A stretch of 64,000 nucleotides of DNA from Pedobacter miscanthi. Its GTDB lineage: Bacteria; Bacteroidota; Bacteroidia; Sphingobacteriales; Sphingobacteriaceae. Positions 9,014 through 16,881 of the stretch are shown here, one piece after another. The stretch lies in contig NZ_QNQU01000006.1 in NCBI RefSeq assembly GCF_003315595.1, forward strand, positions 186,001 through 250,000, in the 5' to 3' direction. Made by a program: the position numbers and the translations under genes. The notes below the pieces were generated by a model, which ran no database searches, was not told the origin of the DNA, and was given only the letters and a program-made list of their open reading frames with translations. How positions within the stretch are numbered: position 1 is the stretch's first letter; each line of letters starts with the position of its first letter.

Positions 9014-9023
9014 ACCTCCTCTC
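9014..9023 (-). promoter_or_regulatory. Strong Shine-Dalgarno sequence of rpsU
   Basis: Minus strand GAGAGGAGGT, 12 bases from the end of AGGAGG to the rpsU ATG. Strong complementarity to the anti-Shine-Dalgarno sequence in an organism whose other ribosomal genes lack it; consistent with the proposed autoregulation in which ribosomes lacking bS21 expose the anti-Shine-Dalgarno and translate rpsU. The 12-base spacer is longer than usual. Confidence 0.8.
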
Positions 9024-9056
9024 GTGGTTTTTAAATTTCCCGTATTATCGGGGCTG

Positions 9057-9064
9057 CAAATGTA
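9057..9064 (-). promoter_or_regulatory. -7 element of the rpsU promoter
   Basis: Minus strand TACATTTG, a full match to TAnnTTTG, 55 bases upstream of the rpsU ATG. No good TTG is seen 19-21 bases upstream, so only the -7 part is supported. Confidence 0.5.
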
Positions 9065-9168
9065 AGCAAAATATTGAAAACTAGAAAGATTTATAAAAAG
9101 AATTTTTATTTAAATCATTAGTTAAACTTATGTGTTGTTTAGCTACATTTATATATACATTATCATAT

Positions 9169-9555
9169 ATGACAACAGGCAAAAAAGTAGGTTCAATTAT
9201 CGCAGTTATAGTTGTTATCGTATTAATCGCAATTTGTTACTACCGTTATTTCTTTGTTTTTGGCGAAGGTGTTAAAGCAGGGGAATTAAATTATGTGGTA
9301 AAAAAAGGTTATGTATTTAAAACCTACGAAGGTAAACTCATCCAGAGTGGAATAAAATCCCGCCAAACCGGCACGCTGCAGAACAACGAATTCGAATTTT
9401 CAATCGCCAATAAAGACATTGCAGATAAAATGATGCAAAATAGCGGCAAATTTTACGAACTACATTATAAAGAATATAAACATACCCTGCCATGGCGCGG
9501 ATTTAGCGTTTATGTAGTTGATAGTATTTTGACCACGAAAGACGTAGCGCAATAG
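9169..9555 (+). CDS. Conserved membrane-anchored protein of unknown function
   Basis: 128 residues from the ATG at 9169 (an in-frame ATG 13 codons earlier would add a Cys-rich segment unlike the rest and is less likely). MTTGKKVGSIIAV starts a single membrane helix (about 8-28), followed by a soluble domain (GEGVKAGELNYVVKKGYVFK, GFSVYVVDSI). Similar Bacteroidota proteins are often called 6-phosphogluconate dehydrogenase in databases, but nothing here resembles that enzyme: no Rossmann motif and far too short. The gene stands alone, convergent with the small basic gene at 9699. Confidence 0.75.
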   Translation: MTTGKKVGSIIAVIVVIVLIAICYYRYFFVFGEGVKAGELNYVVKKGYVFKTYEGKLIQSGIKSRQTGTLQNNEFEFSIANKDIADKMMQNSGKFYELHYKEYKHTLPWRGFSVYVVDSILTTKDVAQ

Positions 9556-9698
9556 GGGAATTAGAAAATATTTAATGAGAGATTGTTGAATGAGAGAATG
9601 ATTGAATCGGAGAATGAAAAATAATGGAGTTATTGAATGAATGAAAGTTTTCATCCTATCGGTTCATTTACTCAATCATTGGAAATTCATTCATACAA

Positions 9699-9872
9699 TC
9701 ATTTCTTCTTCGGTACCTTTGCTCCTTCTTTTCTTGCTTCTGATAATCCGATTGCAATTGCCTGTTTTTTGGAGGTTACTTTTTTACCGGAACCACTTTT
9801 AAGCTTGCCCTCTTTCATTTCGTGCATGGTTTTTTCTACCTTTTCGCCAGCTTTTTCTGAATACTTTGCCAT
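9699..9872 (-). CDS. Small basic protein, DUF6496-like
   Basis: 57 residues: MAKYSEKAGEKVEKTMHEMK, then KLKSGSGKKVTSKKQAI, and ending EARKEGAKVPKKK. Lys/Glu-rich, no membrane segment, about 40% charged. I recognise it as a small conserved family, often annotated DUF6496; function unknown. The conserved KSGSGKKVTSKKQAIAI block with Lys-rich ends would suit a nucleic-acid binding or stress protein, but that is inference. The start is the only ATG of the frame and lies inside a gene-poor, repeat-rich region. Confidence 0.8.
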   Translation of the reverse strand: MAKYSEKAGEKVEKTMHEMKEGKLKSGSGKKVTSKKQAIAIGLSEARKEGAKVPKKK

Positions 9873-9999
9873 TTTGTTAATTGATTGGTTAACTGGTTAA
9901 TTGTTCAAATTGGTTAACAGTCGCCAAAGACCAAACGCTTATCGCCAAACTAAATTGGTCATTTGTACCTGCCAATTGCCAACAGAAAACTGTTTATTG
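9873..9999. repeat. Low-complexity intergenic words (GGTTAATTG / CCAATTGCC type)
   Basis: Text built from short recurring words such as TGGTTAACTGGTTAATTG and GCCAATTGCCAAC, without an open frame. The same vocabulary fills 45951-46190 and 60385-60515. No gene or promoter is evident. Confidence 0.4.
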
Positions 10000-10034
10000 C
10001 TTTAGTCTTTAGTCTTTAGTCTTTAGTCTTTAGT
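10000..10034. repeat. Tandem repeat, five copies of CTTTAGT
   Basis: Five perfect head-to-tail copies of the 7-mer CTTTAGT. Related degenerate words occur at 37850-37905 and 43770-43785. No gene overlaps it. Confidence 0.85.
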
Positions 10035-10074
10035 GAAAACATGGATTTCAGCTGCAAGGTTTTGAAAATTTTAA

Positions 10075-10111
10075 ACAAAAAAAATCCGGAGGCTGTTAAA
10101 CCGTCCGGATT
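10075..10111 (-). terminator. Terminator downstream of the acyl-CoA dehydrogenase
   Basis: Minus strand AATCCGGACGG, loop, then CCTCCGGATT followed by a run of eight T. Perfect 8-bp core stem. It lies about 95 bases beyond the acyl-CoA dehydrogenase stop. Confidence 0.75.
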
Positions 10112-10206
10112 ACTCATAATATATTTGGTTTTAATAAGGTTTGAGGCGTAAGGTTTAGGGTATAAGGCTCAACGCATATAGCTTAAACCTTCTACCTTAA
10201 AACCCT

Positions 10207-11361
10207 CTACCTTGACAATATTTCTCTGGCAATTACAATCTTCTGGATTTCAGAAGTCCCCTCGCCTATTGTACATAATTTACTGTCGCGGTAAAATTTC
10301 TCTACCGGGAAATCTTTGGTATAACCATAACCGCCAAATATCTGAACGGCGTCTGTTGCTACCCTTACCGATACCTCCGAGGCAAAATATTTAGCCATGG
10401 CCGATTCCTTGGTCATAGGCAAATGCCTGTTTTTTAAATCGGCAGCCTGGCGGATCAATAGTTCTGCGGCTTCAATTTCCGTAGCCATATCGGCCAGTTT
10501 AAAACTGATGGCCTGATAGCTCGAAATCGGCTGACCAAATTGCTGGCGTTGTTTCGAATATGCTACTGCAGCATCAAAAGCACCTTTGGCAATCCCTAAA
10601 GCCAATGCAGCGATAGAAATCCGCCCACCATCCAAAACTTTCATGGCCTGTTTAAAGCCTTCGCCAACATTGCCCAGCAAATTGGCTTTGGGTACGCGGC
10701 AGTTATCAAAAATCATTTCGGTGGTTTCTGATGCACGCATGCCCAGCTTATTTTCTTTTTTCCCAGCTGTAAAACCAGGTGTACCACGTTCTACCACAAT
10801 TGCCGAAATCCCTTTCGAACTCCCCTGCTCCCCTGTTCTCACCATCACCACGGCAATATCACCGCTTTTACCATGCGTAATCCAATTTTTGGCACCGTTT
10901 ATAATATAGTCGTCGCCATCTTCAACCGCAGTGGTCATCATCCTCAAAGCATCCGAACCTGTATTTGCTTCGGTTAGGCCCCAGGCACCGATCCACTCGG
11001 CTGTTGCCAGTTTAGGCAGCCACCTTTGTTTTTGCTCTTCGTTGGCGAAAGCCAAAATATGTCCGGTACACAAAGAGTTGTGCGCGGCCAATGATAAACC
11101 GATTGAACCACAAACACGGGCCACTTCTACAATCACATCAACGTATTCCTGATAGCCTAAACCCGAACCACCATATTCTTCGGGCACCAAAACACCCATT
11201 AAACCCAATTCTCCAAGTTGTTTAAACAATTCGATCGGGAAATGCTGTGCCTCATCCCAGTCCATAATATTTGGACGAATGTTTTTCTCAGCGAAATCGC
11301 GGACCATAGCCCTTACACTTTGCTGAGTTTCTGTTTCTGAAAAATCGAAGCTTACGCTCAT
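10207..11361 (-). CDS. Acyl-CoA dehydrogenase
   Basis: FAD enzyme introducing the alpha-beta double bond in acyl-CoA. 384 residues, the usual length. N-terminal helical domain (1-120), middle beta domain with [13 protein letters not shown] and KNWITHG, C-terminal helical domain with [18 protein letters not shown], and [20 protein letters not shown]. The catalytic base Glu of the short/medium-chain type is present in [14 protein letters not shown]. Monocistronic, with its own terminator at 10075-10111. Chain-length preference (short-chain, branched-chain) cannot be told from the sequence. Confidence 0.93.
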   Translation of the reverse strand: MSVSFDFSETETQQSVRAMVRDFAEKNIRPNIMDWDEAQHFPIELFKQLGELGLMGVLVPEEYGGSGLGYQEYVDVIVEVARVCGSIGLSLAAHNSLCTGHILAFANEEQKQRWLPKLATAEWIGAWGLTEANTGSDALRMMTTAVEDGDDYIINGAKNWITHGKSGDIAVVMVRTGEQGSSKGISAIVVERGTPGFTAGKKENKLGMRASETTEMIFDNCRVPKANLLGNVGEGFKQAMKVLDGGRISIAALALGIAKGAFDAAVAYSKQRQQFGQPISSYQAISFKLADMATEIEAAELLIRQAADLKNRHLPMTKESAMAKYFASEVSVRVATDAVQIFGGYGYTKDFPVEKFYRDSKLCTIGEGTSEIQKIVIAREILSR

Positions 11362-11609
11362 TAATTTTATATTTTAAGTTAGTTAGGGGCAATTATAAAC
11401 AATTATTTGATAGATAATTACCATTGAATATTTGCATAATTACAGAATGAAATGGTATTCGGTTCAATTAGTTTATCGGCTAATTTTAAAGCCTGAAAAT
11501 AACTGAAAAAGATTTTTTTATTTTTTTTTGTAAAAATCTGTCTAAAATTAAAATGGTGCTTATTTTTTTACTGAACAAATAACCGGTGTTTATTTGCTAC
11601 TACCTAGGA
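11362..11609. other. Gene-free stretch upstream of the acyl-CoA dehydrogenase
   Basis: A/T-rich, with T runs around 11515-11530; no open frame of note, no RNA gene recognised. It must hold the acyl-CoA dehydrogenase promoter, but no full TTG/TAnnTTTG pair was identified. Confidence 0.4.
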
Positions 11610-11680
11610 ATCGTCCCGATGGGACGATCTAAGCAAGCTCCTTTGTCATCATGAGCACAGCGAAGGATCTTTGCCTGAAG
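11610..11680. repeat. Dispersed palindromic element
   Basis: Perfect 8-bp inverted repeat ATCGTCCC-GAT-GGGACGAT (11610-11628) followed by TTTGTCATCATGAGCACAGCGAAGGATCTTTGC-like text (11641-11674, quoted only in part: GTCATCATGAGC, GCGAAGGATCT). The GAAGGATC words also occur at 23862-23872 in reverse. REP-like intergenic sequence. Confidence 0.5.
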
Positions 11681-11704
11681 ATAACTTTTTTCCAGCAGAA
11701 GTAC

Positions 11705-12604
11705 CTAAAAAGAAATATAAGGTGTTATTTTATCAATTACCTGTTGATTTAAGATCACTACTTTTTTCAAATCGGCTATTCCGGAATAATTACCATGTTG
11801 TTTGCGATAATTAATAATGGCGTTGATCTGTTTATAGGATAGATACGGATTGCGTTTTAAATCGTTAAAAACTGCAGTATTAATATTAATCGTTTTTAAA
11901 GGAACATTACTAATCGAAACCTGATCTTTAATTCCGGCGTACTTCACAGAATCGAGGCCATAAACCTCCATTAACTGCTCTTTTTTATAAAAACCGCCCA
12001 GGCGTTCACGATATTTGATGATCCTGCTGGCAAAAGCGCCCCCGATTCCTTTTATTTCATCAAGTTGTGCTGAATCTGCCTGATTGATATCCACAATTAC
12101 GGCTGCTTTTTTAGCATATTCCTTTTTTTCAAAAGGCAGATATTTTTTTGAGGTGTTTAAATCCTGATCAGCAATTTTAACATAAGGCAGTATTCTTTTA
12201 TACACCTCCGGAGAAATGGTGTACATTTTCTGCAAATCTTCCGGTTTGTAAAATTTACCTCCTTTACCGGTATAATTAATAATTGCATTTGCCTGCTTTG
12301 GTGATAATCCTAAAGCCTGCCAGCCGCTGGCATCTAAAGTATTCGGATCGAAATTAAACAGTTTAACCGTTTTTTTTGGATAATCATTTTCAATGTGGTC
12401 GCGTATATTATCAGCATATTTTTCATCCGCGACGGTTATTTTCTGTATCTGTGCTAAAAGATCAGGATCATCTTTTTCTACCGGCCGGGTATAACCATAT
12501 ATAATAGGTATGGCTTTTAGTATCAAAATAATCAATGCCAGAAACAGCAGTCCGTTGAACTCACCTTTACTAAAACCGAAGTATTTATTGAGCCAAATTC
12601 TCAT
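11705..12604 (-). CDS. Membrane-anchored helix-hairpin-helix protein (ComEA-like)
   Basis: 299 residues. One N-terminal membrane helix (about 18-35, LLFLALIILILKAIPII), then three helix-hairpin-helix DNA-binding repeats: around 90-135 (FDPNTLDASGWQALGLSP), 170-225 (VDINQADSAQLDEIKGIGG, with the GIGG hairpin) and 235-295 (ININTAVFNDLKRNPYLS). Repeat two is a canonical ComEA motif; the other two are degenerate. ComEA proteins bind incoming DNA in natural transformation, but Bacteroidota often carry such proteins outside competence loci, so the role is open. Divergent from the lipid acyltransferase gene. Confidence 0.8.
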   Translation of the reverse strand: MRIWLNKYFGFSKGEFNGLLFLALIILILKAIPIIYGYTRPVEKDDPDLLAQIQKITVADEKYADNIRDHIENDYPKKTVKLFNFDPNTLDASGWQALGLSPKQANAIINYTGKGGKFYKPEDLQKMYTISPEVYKRILPYVKIADQDLNTSKKYLPFEKKEYAKKAAVIVDINQADSAQLDEIKGIGGAFASRIIKYRERLGGFYKKEQLMEVYGLDSVKYAGIKDQVSISNVPLKTININTAVFNDLKRNPYLSYKQINAIINYRKQHGNYSGIADLKKVVILNQQVIDKITPYISF

Positions 12605-12641
12605 TGATGTGATATGACATGTGTATTATAAATATAAATCT

Positions 12642-12649
12642 TATTTTTG
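12642..12649 (+). promoter_or_regulatory. -7 element of the olsF-like gene promoter
   Basis: TATTTTTG matches TAnnTTTG and is 50 bases before the ATG. No clear TTG 19-21 bases upstream. Confidence 0.5.
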
Positions 12650-12699
12650 GGATTGCAAAACTGAGCAGGTTTTGCCTATCAACAACCTAAGAATTTTAT

Positions 12700-14451
12700 A
12701 TGAAGATCATAACGACATCTGAATTTGCAAAAGCAACGAAGATAGATAAGCTAGGTGTACCGGGTTTGGCAGGTTTGATGATGGAGATCATGAAACTGAA
12801 TGATATTAACGACGTATTCGCTCAAAATCAACACTTTAAGGGTTTAGAATTTGTAGATAAAATATTGGAAACCATTGGCGTTTCTATCGAATTTGATGAT
12901 GATGATTTAAACAGTATTCCTAAAACAGGTCCGTTTATTGCTATTGCAAACCACCCTTATGGCGGGGTAGAAGGATTGGCTTTGGTTAAACTTTTATGTA
13001 CCGTTAGGCCCGATGCTAAGGTGATGGTAAACTTCATCCTGAAAAAAATACCCAACCTTGATGAGTTTTTTGTTGCAGTTAATCCTTTCGAAAATGTACA
13101 ACATTCATCAAGCATCAGTGGTTTAAAAACAACTTTCGATTTACTTAGAAACGGAACGCCGATCGGAATTTTTCCTGCAGGAGAGGTTTCTACCTTTAAA
13201 CTGGATGCACAGCAGGTAACCGACAGGATGTGGCACCCGGTGGTAGGAAAACTGATTGCAAAAGCTAAAGTACCGGTTGTTCCGATCTATTTCCATGGCA
13301 ACAACGGTGTTTTCTTTAATATTTTAAGTTTTATACATCCAACTTTACGTACGGCAAAACTGCCATCGGAGTTTTTAAATAAACATGGCCGCACCATTAA
13401 AGTGAGGATTGGTAAACCGATTGCCATTTCCGAAATCTCGCACATGAACAGCAGCAATAAGCTGATGGACTTTTTAAGGGCACGTACTTATGCATTGGGC
13501 GTTGGGCTGGATACCGAGAAAAAACTTTTTAATCCGTTAAATTTATTCAAGATTAAAAAGAAACCGGTTGAGGTAATTGAAGAAACTTCGAGGGTTCTGA
13601 TTAAAGGTGAGGTTGAAAAATTAGAAGATTTTAAAGTATGGACGGAGAAAAACTACGAGGTATATATTGTTCCGACCTTAAAAATTCCTAATATTTTAAG
13701 GGAAATCGGCCGTTTACGCGAAATCACTTTCCGCGAGGTTGGCGAAGGAACAAACAAAAAAATCGATCTTGACAACTACGATATTTACTACAACCATTTA
13801 TTTATATGGGATAAGGATCTGGAAAATATTGTTGGAGCCTACCGCATTGGTAAAGGTGATGAGATTTTAGAAAGCATGGGCCGCAGGGGTTTTTATCTTT
13901 CGGAGCTGTTTAAAATGAAAGACCAGTTTTACCCGATGTTAAGACAGGGAATTGAGCTTGGCCGGTCGTGGATCAGAAAAGAGTACCAGGGTAAACCGCT
14001 TCCGTTATTTCTGTTATGGAAAGGGATTTTAAAATACCTGATCGATAACCCGCAGTACCGTTACATGTTCGGGCCGGTAAGTATCAGCAACAATTTTTCT
14101 AAATTTAGTAAGGCTTTAATTGTTGATTACATTACCAAAAACCATTTCGATTATGAAATGGCGAAATATGTTAAACCTAGAAATAAATTTAAGGCTGATT
14201 TATTGCCGATTGCCACTGATACCCTGGTTGACAGTAGCGAATCTTTCAAGGATTTAGACAGCATTATTGGCGATATCGAAAACTCGCACATTAAAATCCC
14301 GGTATTGTTGAGGCAGTATATGAACCTGAATGCGAAGATTATCTCTTTCAATATTGATCCTAAATTTTCAGACTGTCTGGATGGTTTCCTGGTGGTAGAT
14401 ACACATAATATTCCACCAGAAATGCTGGAAAAACTCGGCAAAAACCTATAA
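12700..14451 (+). CDS. olsF: Bifunctional acyltransferase, OlsF-like (ornithine/glycine lipid synthesis)
   Basis: 583 residues in two halves. Residues about 60-270 are a PlsC-type acyltransferase with the HxxxxD-like block ANHPYGGVEGLAL and the GIFPAGEVSTF motif; residues about 310-520 resemble the hemolysin-type N-acyltransferase domain (NLREIGRLREITFREVGEG-like region, YRIGKGDEI, SELF, PLFLLWKGI). This two-domain layout is that of OlsF, studied in Serratia and Flavobacterium johnsoniae, which N-acylates an amino acid and then O-acylates it to give ornithine (or glycine) lipids, phosphorus-free membrane lipids. The substrate amino acid cannot be read from sequence. Followed by its own terminator; neighbouring genes carry Pho-box-like arrays, but this promoter does not. 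Confidence 0.75.
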   Translation: MKIITTSEFAKATKIDKLGVPGLAGLMMEIMKLNDINDVFAQNQHFKGLEFVDKILETIGVSIEFDDDDLNSIPKTGPFIAIANHPYGGVEGLALVKLLCTVRPDAKVMVNFILKKIPNLDEFFVAVNPFENVQHSSSISGLKTTFDLLRNGTPIGIFPAGEVSTFKLDAQQVTDRMWHPVVGKLIAKAKVPVVPIYFHGNNGVFFNILSFIHPTLRTAKLPSEFLNKHGRTIKVRIGKPIAISEISHMNSSNKLMDFLRARTYALGVGLDTEKKLFNPLNLFKIKKKPVEVIEETSRVLIKGEVEKLEDFKVWTEKNYEVYIVPTLKIPNILREIGRLREITFREVGEGTNKKIDLDNYDIYYNHLFIWDKDLENIVGAYRIGKGDEILESMGRRGFYLSELFKMKDQFYPMLRQGIELGRSWIRKEYQGKPLPLFLLWKGILKYLIDNPQYRYMFGPVSISNNFSKFSKALIVDYITKNHFDYEMAKYVKPRNKFKADLLPIATDTLVDSSESFKDLDSIIGDIENSHIKIPVLLRQYMNLNAKIISFNIDPKFSDCLDGFLVVDTHNIPPEMLEKLGKNL

Positions 14452-14462
14452 TTTAAGGCAAT

Positions 14463-14493
14463 AAAAAAACCCAGACATCCATCTGGGTTTTTT
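14463..14493 (+). terminator. Terminator of the olsF-like gene
   Basis: Stem AAACCCAGA/TCTGGGTTT with a 6-base loop and seven T residues, 12 bases after the stop codon. The remainder of the gap to 14725 is A/T-rich with no gene recognised. Confidence 0.9.
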
Positions 14494-14725
14494 ATTATCA
14501 ACTAACCTAAACTTTATAAATACTAACCAAATATTTATGCCACAAAAGTATGGTGGGCTTGTTAAGCTGGTATTAATGAAATGTTATTTATAGAATATTT
14601 AATGTTGCTTTTTTTTCCTGACCACCTTTTTTCAACAATTTTATTTTAAAACAGAAAAACAGTTAACAGCCTTAGCCATGTTAATTTTTTATTAATCGCA
14701 ACCCGCTTGTTAACATAAACAAATT

Positions 14726-14769
14726 GTTGCTTTTAGGTTAATTATAGGTAAATTTAATGTAACCAAATA
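14726..14769 (+). promoter_or_regulatory. Four 11-bp phased repeats (GTTAA box array 1)
   Basis: Units begin exactly 11 bases apart at 14726, 14737, 14748 and 14759: GTTGCTTTTAG, GTTAATTATAG, GTAAATTTAAT, GTAACCAAATA. The array ends 9 bases before the TTG start of the next gene. Same phased motif as at 15991 and 21279. The 11-bp direct repeat spacing is that of PhoB/PhoP (OmpR-family) operators; the Bacillus PhoP half-site TTAACA is close to the complement. The regulator is unknown. Confidence 0.6.
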
Positions 14770-14778
14770 TAGTGCGGT

Positions 14779-15975
14779 TTGAAAGGAGCGATTTACATAT
14801 TTTCTTTGTGTGCGTGCATGATGATGGCTACCATCAACGTTAAGGGACAGAACCATTCTTTCGATTTTTACAATGGCACTTTTAATTTCAGAACCGATTC
14901 TACTATCAATATTCCGGTATTAAAAACGGCCAGCGCAACTGAAGTTTCAAAATTTTACCAAAAAGCATCAGCTGGTAATTACGATCCGTTGATTTCAGCA
15001 CTTAAAAATTATCAGGAAAAATATGATTTGAACGACTGGATCTACTATCAGCTGATCCGTAGAACGGCAGAGGAGATCAGTCCAAAGGCCGAAAATTATT
15101 TTCGTTATACGTTATACAAATGGTTTCTGCTCAGCAAATGTGGTTATGATGCGAGAATTGCCGTTGGCAATGAGCAGGTTATATTTTATGTGAGGAATGA
15201 GGAGGATATTAACGATATCCCTTCCTTTACAATCGATGGAAAAAAATATATGTGCCTTAACTATCATGATTATGGCAAACTTTTTAAACAGGCTAATGCC
15301 TACATCCCGGTCAAAATTTCAATCCCCGAAGCCAAAAATCCCTTTTCGTACAAGGTTACGCGCATGCCTGATTTTAAACCTGAAAGTTATGAGGAAAAAG
15401 ATATCGAATTTAGTTACCGTCAGAAAATCTATCATTTTAAGCTGAAGGTAAACGAAGATGTGCAAACGATATTTAAAAACTATCCGGGTGTAGATTTCGA
15501 AAGCTATTTTAATATTCCTTTAAGCCGCGAAACTTATAGTTCGCTGATTCCCATTTTAAAAAATAATTTAAAAGGTATGGACCAGAAGAAAGGTGTTGAC
15601 TATTTAATGCGTTTTACCCGCTATGCTTTTCTTTACGAAAACGACGAACAGAATTTCGGGATGGAAAAAAGACTTTCGCCGGAGCAAACCCTGTTAAATA
15701 AGTATAGCGACTGTGACGACAGGGCCGCCCTGTTTTTCTACCTCGTAAAAGAAATCTACAACCTGCCCATGGTTGCCCTGCTCTACCCTACCCACTTAAC
15801 TATGGCCGTACAATTTGATAAGCCAGTTGGCGAATTTATTGTTTATAACGGCAAAAAATATTCCTTTTGCGAGCCAACACCACAAAAAGAAAACTTAAAA
15901 ATCGGCCAGGTTTCTGCCGAGCTGAAAAATACCAGATACGAAGTGGTTTATGCCTATGAGCCTGTTAAACGATGA
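14779..15975 (+). CDS. Secreted transglutaminase-like protein
   Basis: 398 residues. Signal peptide MKGAIYIFSLCACMMMATIN with a likely cleavage after KGQ. The start is TTG; starting at the ATG triplets at 14818 would destroy the signal peptide. The C-terminal part (about 290-380) has a transglutaminase/protease-like core: YSDCDDRAALFFYLV with the candidate Cys nucleophile, PTHLTMAVQF with the His, and a possible Asp/Glu further on (SFCEPTPQ). Function unknown; secreted cysteine-protease-fold proteins of this kind may act on peptides or peptidoglycan. Located under array 1 and 11-bp array 2 follows it. Confidence 0.7.
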   Translation: MKGAIYIFSLCACMMMATINVKGQNHSFDFYNGTFNFRTDSTINIPVLKTASATEVSKFYQKASAGNYDPLISALKNYQEKYDLNDWIYYQLIRRTAEEISPKAENYFRYTLYKWFLLSKCGYDARIAVGNEQVIFYVRNEEDINDIPSFTIDGKKYMCLNYHDYGKLFKQANAYIPVKISIPEAKNPFSYKVTRMPDFKPESYEEKDIEFSYRQKIYHFKLKVNEDVQTIFKNYPGVDFESYFNIPLSRETYSSLIPILKNNLKGMDQKKGVDYLMRFTRYAFLYENDEQNFGMEKRLSPEQTLLNKYSDCDDRAALFFYLVKEIYNLPMVALLYPTHLTMAVQFDKPVGEFIVYNGKKYSFCEPTPQKENLKIGQVSAELKNTRYEVVYAYEPVKR

Positions 15976-15990
15976 AATGCCTTAAAGCAG

Positions 15991-16034
15991 GTTAATTTTA
16001 CATTAATTTAATGTTAAGTAAATGTTATCTTATT
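15991..16034 (+). promoter_or_regulatory. Four 11-bp phased repeats (GTTAA box array 2)
   Basis: Units at 15991, 16002, 16013 and 16024: GTTAATTTTAC, ATTAATTTAAT, GTTAAGTAAAT, GTTATCTTATT. The phase is exact. It lies 79 bases upstream of the 91-residue gene at 16113. No TAnnTTTG box was found between, so the promoter itself is not located. Confidence 0.6.
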
Positions 16035-16112
16035 AAGAATAAGTTATAACTGACCGCTATTTACAGTATTTTTATTTTTAAACTAATGTTTAAAATTTAA
16101 AAAGATATCCTT

Positions 16113-16388
16113 ATGCCTGCAATCATTTATACCGTTTTAAAAGAATTTTTCGTTGAGATCCATCAACATCAGGTAAAGGCAAGAATCATGTCGCCGGTTA
16201 ACAACGACAACGTTTTTGTGTTTCAAACCAGTTTATATTACAAAAGCAAAAGCGACTCCGATCCCAATCAGCCAGCCTCAACATTTACCTCTTATGCCAA
16301 TGCAGAAAGGCATTTGCTACAGTACCTGGAAGAATTTCAGAATACGATTGATCTTGGAGGCCACGTATCAGAAGGGACCAAAATATAA
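16113..16388 (+). CDS. Hypothetical 91-residue protein
   Basis: Small soluble protein with no signal peptide or membrane helix: MPAIIYTVLKEFFVEIHQHQ, FVFQTSLYYKSKSDSD, LLQYLEEFQNTIDLGGHVSE. I do not recognise the family. It is preceded by four phased GTTAA repeats, so it probably belongs to the same regulon as the secreted protein upstream and the TonB receptor unit downstream. The initiation context AAAAGATATCCTTATG has no Shine-Dalgarno. Confidence 0.55.
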   Translation: MPAIIYTVLKEFFVEIHQHQVKARIMSPVNNDNVFVFQTSLYYKSKSDSDPNQPASTFTSYANAERHLLQYLEEFQNTIDLGGHVSEGTKI

Positions 16389-16504
16389 CTATCAATCAAT
16401 GATTTAATACTCAAAATATTTTATATGTTAACTCAATTTCAGCAAGTTAACATAATCATAATATTGATTTAATTTTTCGATAACATATCTTTGATGAAAT
16501 CCCC

Positions 16505-16819
16505 ATGTTATTTCAAATGAAGAAGAATAAATCAAAGTCAGGAAACCATTCAGCAGGCAAGAAAGTACGTAAAGAGTTAGAATTAAAGTTAGCCACAGCT
16601 TTCAACGAAGTGATATCAGCCTATGGAAAAGCAAAAAAAGCAGAAAAATTAATCGAGAAATTTGCCAAACAACTGGCTAAAAAAGTAACTGTTTCAGCTA
16701 CCAGCGATTCGATTGAACCATTTATTAAAGAAGAAAAAGCTGCACCTCCTAAAGCAAAAGCGGTTAAACCTGTTGCGGCAAAAAAAGCAAAAACAGAGGT
16801 TAAAGAGGAAACTGTATAA
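16505..16819 (+). CDS. Hypothetical basic protein with Lys/Ala-rich tail
   Basis: 104 residues from the first ATG, or 100 from the ATG at 16517 (MKKNKSKSGNHSAGKKVRKE), which looks the more natural start. A helical centre (ELKLATAFNEVISAYGKAKK) is followed by a low-complexity tail (KAAPPKAKAVKPVAAKKAKT) similar in composition to histone H1-like bacterial proteins. A nucleoid-associated role is possible but is inferred only from composition. Two GTTAAC palindromes lie upstream (16427, 16446) but are not in 11-bp phase. Ends at a strong bidirectional terminator. Confidence 0.65.
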   Translation: MLFQMKKNKSKSGNHSAGKKVRKELELKLATAFNEVISAYGKAKKAEKLIEKFAKQLAKKVTVSATSDSIEPFIKEEKAAPPKAKAVKPVAAKKAKTEVKEETV

Positions 16820-16820
16820 A

Positions 16821-16866
16821 AAAAAGGAAGCCGTTTCAACAATCAGATCGAAACGGCTTCCTTTTT
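16821..16866. terminator. Bidirectional terminator
   Basis: 16-bp stem AAAAAGGAAGCCGTTT(C) pairing with (G)AAACGGCTTCCTTTTT around a 12-base loop, with A and T runs at the ends. It separates the convergent small basic gene and the beta-helix lipoprotein gene and can serve both. Confidence 0.93.
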
Positions 16867-16881
16867 AGTTCTATTTAATGC

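Noticed and set aside
9460..9654. Minus-strand open frame of 64 codons
   Set aside because: It covers the 3' end of the gene at 9169-9555 and low-complexity repeat; no protein-like pattern.
9637..9900. Plus-strand open frame of 87 codons
   Set aside because: It is antisense to the small basic gene 9699-9872, whose translation is a recognisable conserved family.
10000..10034. CTTTAGT tandem copies as a CRISPR or iteron array
   Set aside because: The copies are contiguous 7-mers without spacers, and no cas, rep or origin genes are nearby.
16427..16451. Two GTTAAC sites upstream of the gene at 16505 as a fourth GTTAA array
   Set aside because: They are 19 bp apart and not in 11-bp phase with any further unit, unlike the three accepted arrays.
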